Assembly: GCF_025137375.1 (NCBI RefSeq)
Contig: NZ_CP073720.1
Coordinates: 1,574,501 to 1,638,500, forward strand
Source of the DNA: Dactylosporangium fulvum
Lineage (GTDB): Bacteria; Actinomycetota; Actinomycetes; Mycobacteriales; Micromonosporaceae
Direction of reading: 5' to 3'
DNA: 64,000 bases
A program made the position numbers and the translations under genes. Under the pieces are notes generated by a model. It was not told the origin of the DNA, made no database searches, and saw only the letters and a program-made list of their open reading frames with translations. Shown piece by piece: positions 61,817-64,000 of this stretch; the stretch's first letter is position 1; each line of letters opens with the position of its first letter.

Positions 61817-64000
61817 GTGACCGAGATCGAGATGGCGACGCCGCTGCAGAAGGTGGTCGGCGGCAACGGGGCGAAGCTGCTCGGCGAGAGTCTCGACCTG
61901 CACACGGTCGGCGACCTCGTGTACCACTTCCCGCGCCGCTACGAGGAGCGCGGCGAGCACACCGACATCCGCTCGCTGGAGATCGACACCGAGGTCACGG
62001 TGTTCGGGCAGGTCAAGCGGGTCAGCTCGCGGTCGTTCATGCAGCAGCGCGGCGCGACCAAGGGCAAACGCGGCTCGCTGGTCGAGGCGGTCATCGGCGA
62101 CGACAGCGGCGGGGAGATCAGCGTCACGTTCTTCAATCAGCCCTGGCGGGAGAACCAGCTGCGGCCGGGGCGCTGGGGACTGTTCTCCGGCAAGGTCGGC
62201 CGCTTCAACAACAAGCTCCAGCTCAACCAGCCCGACTACCTGCTGCTCGCCGCGGGTGAGGGCGCCGCCGAGGGCGAGGAGGCCGTCGAGGAGTTCGCCG
62301 GGGCGATCATCCCGGTGTATCCGGCGAGCGCCAAGGTCCCGACCTGGCGGATCGCCGCCGCCGTCCGCACGGTGCTCGACGTGCTGCCGCCCGCGACCGA
62401 CCCGGTGCCGGCGACGATCCGGGCGAAGCGCAAGCTGTCCGCGCTCGACAAGGCGCTGCGCGACATCCACCGGCCCGAGTCGCAGCAGGCGCTGCACTTC
62501 GCCCGGCGGCGCCTCAAGTGGGACGAGGCGTTCGCGCTGCAGCTGACGCTCGTACAACGCAAGATCCGGGCGGCCGACTGGCCCGCGACACCACGGCCGA
62601 GGCGCCCGGACGGCCTGCTCGCGGCGTTCGACGCCGGCCTGCCCTACGAGCTGACCCGCGGCCAGCACGACGTCGGCGAGGAGATCGCCGCCGGCCTGTC
62701 GCGGCCCCATCCGATGCACCGGCTCCTGCAGGGCGAGGTCGGCTCCGGCAAGACCCTCTGCGCGCTGCGCGCGATGCTTCAGGTCGTCGACGCCGGCGGC
62801 CAGGCGGCGATGCTCGCGCCGACCGAGGTCCTGGCGGCCCAGCACTACCGCAACGTCCTGGACCTCCTCGGTGGCATGGCCCGGGCCGGCGAGCTCGACG
62901 CGGCGCCGGAGGCCACCCGCGTCGCGTTGCTGACCGGCTCGCTGGGTGCGGTCGCACGCCGCCGGGTCGTCGAAGAGATCCGCGGCGGCACGGCCGGCAT
63001 CGTCGTCGGCACCCACGCCCTGCTCTACGAGGGGGTGGACTTCGCCGACCTCGGCCTGATCGTGGTCGACGAGCAGCACCGCTTCGGCGTCGAGCAGCGC
63101 GACGCCCTGCGCGCCAAGGCGGAACAGCCGCCGCACGTGCTCGTCATGACCGCCACCCCGATCCCGCGCACCGTCGCGATGACCGTCTTCGGTGACCTGG
63201 AGACCTCGGTGCTGAGCCAGCTGCCGAAGGGCCGGTCGCCGATCGCCTCCCACGTCGTGCCGGTGACGGAGAAGCCCGCGTTCCTCGACCGGGCCTGGCG
63301 GCGGCTTCGCGAGGAGGTCGCCGCCGGCCACCAGGCATACATCGTCTGCCCGCGCATCGGCGACACGAAGTCGGAGGGTGAGGACCTCGCCGGCGGCGAC
63401 GACGGCCGCCGCCCGCCGGTGGCGGTGCTCGACGTCGCGCCGGAGCTGGCGGACGGGCCGCTGCACGGCCTGCGCATCGGCGTGCTGCACGGGAAGCTGC
63501 CGGCCGACGAGAAGGACGCGGTCATGCGCTCGTTCGCGGCCGGCGACCTCGACGTGCTGGTCGCCACCACGGTGATCGAGGTCGGCGTCGACGTGCCGAA
63601 CTCCACGATGATGATGATCCTCGACGCCGACCGGTTCGGCGTCTCCCAGCTGCACCAGCTGCGCGGCCGGGTCGGCCGGGGCAGCGCACCCGGGCTCTGC
63701 CTGCTCGTCACCGAGGCGGGCGAGGGCACCCCGGCGCGCGCCCGCCTCGACGCGGTGGCGTCCACGACCGACGGGTTCAAGCTGGCCGAGCTCGACCTGG
63801 AGCAGCGCCGCGAGGGTGACGTGCTCGGCGCCGCCCAGTCCGGCCACCGCTCCCACCTGCGGCTGCTGTCCCTCCAGCGCGACGCCGAGCTGATCGGCGA
63901 GGCGCGGGTCGAGGCGATCGAGCTGCTCGAGGAGGATCCGGAGCTGGAGCGGTACCCCGGGCTGGCCGCCACGATCGCCCAACTCGTCGACGAGGAGCGG
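61817..64000 (+). CDS. recG: ATP-dependent DNA helicase RecG (partial)
   Basis: The first 728 codons; the gene runs off the window. RecG reverses stalled replication forks and branch-migrates Holliday junctions. The OB/wedge domain is at the N-terminus (VYHFPRRYEERGEHTDIRSL), then helicase motifs LLQGEVGSGKTLCALRAM (Walker A), VVDEQHRFGVEQR (D-E-x-H box), MTATPIPRTVAMTVFG, VLVATTVIEVGVDVPN and QLRGRVGRGSAPGLCLL. GTG 61817 follows GGAGTGGAGT; an in-frame ATG at 61832 is a possible start. Confidence 0.97.
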   Translation, partial: MTEIEMATPLQKVVGGNGAKLLGESLDLHTVGDLVYHFPRRYEERGEHTDIRSLEIDTEVTVFGQVKRVSSRSFMQQRGATKGKRGSLVEAVIGDDSGGEISVTFFNQPWRENQLRPGRWGLFSGKVGRFNNKLQLNQPDYLLLAAGEGAAEGEEAVEEFAGAIIPVYPASAKVPTWRIAAAVRTVLDVLPPATDPVPATIRAKRKLSALDKALRDIHRPESQQALHFARRRLKWDEAFALQLTLVQRKIRAADWPATPRPRRPDGLLAAFDAGLPYELTRGQHDVGEEIAAGLSRPHPMHRLLQGEVGSGKTLCALRAMLQVVDAGGQAAMLAPTEVLAAQHYRNVLDLLGGMARAGELDAAPEATRVALLTGSLGAVARRRVVEEIRGGTAGIVVGTHALLYEGVDFADLGLIVVDEQHRFGVEQRDALRAKAEQPPHVLVMTATPIPRTVAMTVFGDLETSVLSQLPKGRSPIASHVVPVTEKPAFLDRAWRRLREEVAAGHQAYIVCPRIGDTKSEGEDLAGGDDGRRPPVAVLDVAPELADGPLHGLRIGVLHGKLPADEKDAVMRSFAAGDLDVLVATTVIEVGVDVPNSTMMMILDADRFGVSQLHQLRGRVGRGSAPGLCLLVTEAGEGTPARARLDAVASTTDGFKLAELDLEQRREGDVLGAAQSGHRSHLRLLSLQRDAELIGEARVEAIELLEEDPELERYPGLAATIAQLVDEER

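Overview
The window is high-GC DNA with dense, often overlapping genes, many GTG starts, lipobox lipoproteins, an F420 gene (cofC), an actinobacterial-type two-domain Nudix/phosphatase and an HU protein with a Lys/Ala-rich tail. This points to an actinomycete. The paralogue mix and gene order suggest the Micromonosporaceae (Actinoplanes/Micromonospora type), but the family is an inference. About 65 genes are supported, plus two tRNAs. I see no CRISPR array, transposase or phage gene.

Layout. 1-5861: a PQQ-type sugar dehydrogenase lipoprotein, a 2-hydroxyacid dehydrogenase, a PH-domain-like membrane protein and a 1038-residue membrane protein with a long disordered tail. 5862-6533 is repeat-rich noncoding DNA. 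6534-21306: amino-acid biosynthesis. glyA and ilvD lie on the minus strand and ilvB-ilvN-ilvC, serA, leuB, ilvE and cimA on the plus strand. ilvB and cimA are each preceded by a short leader ORF rich in Leu/Val/Ile codons and an intrinsic terminator, which is a transcription-attenuation arrangement. leuC-leuD, with a divergent IclR regulator, lie at 43225-45992, so most of the Ile/Val/Leu pathway is here, including the citramalate route to isoleucine.

21344-26032: a lipoprotein, an EEP-family phosphohydrolase, then a translationally coupled cassette: an Lgt-like membrane protein lacking Lgt catalytic residues, a small membrane protein, a COG1964/Tes-like radical SAM protein with many extra cysteines, and another small membrane protein. 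This cassette is my best candidate for an undescribed system, probably acting on lipids. 26029-39345 is accessory metabolism: a glycogen-debranching-like enzyme, a second PQQ-type dehydrogenase, DoxX, a glycosylase-like/barstar-like gene pair, an ABC exporter, D-amino-acid oxidase, an alpha/beta hydrolase, an AA10 lytic polysaccharide monooxygenase with a LacI-type operator, DUF305 and Excalibur proteins, an alditol-oxidase-like flavoenzyme and an FAH-family hydrolase. tRNA-Gln(CTG) and tRNA-Glu(CTC) follow at 39420-39632, then repeat-rich noncoding DNA on both sides of a DUF3352 gene.

43225-64000 is conserved core: IclR, leuC, leuD, hup, Nudix/phosphatase, CYTH-CHAD, ppk, cofC, plsC, gpsA, cystathionine lyase, ddl-like, thiL, RAM-domain, DUF3515, rpmB, DAK2-domain kinase and recG (cut by the window edge). 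From memory this order matches the Mycobacterium tuberculosis Rv2989-Rv2973c neighbourhood, which supports many calls. The ddl-like gene has lost several residues that are invariant in D-Ala-D-Ala ligases.
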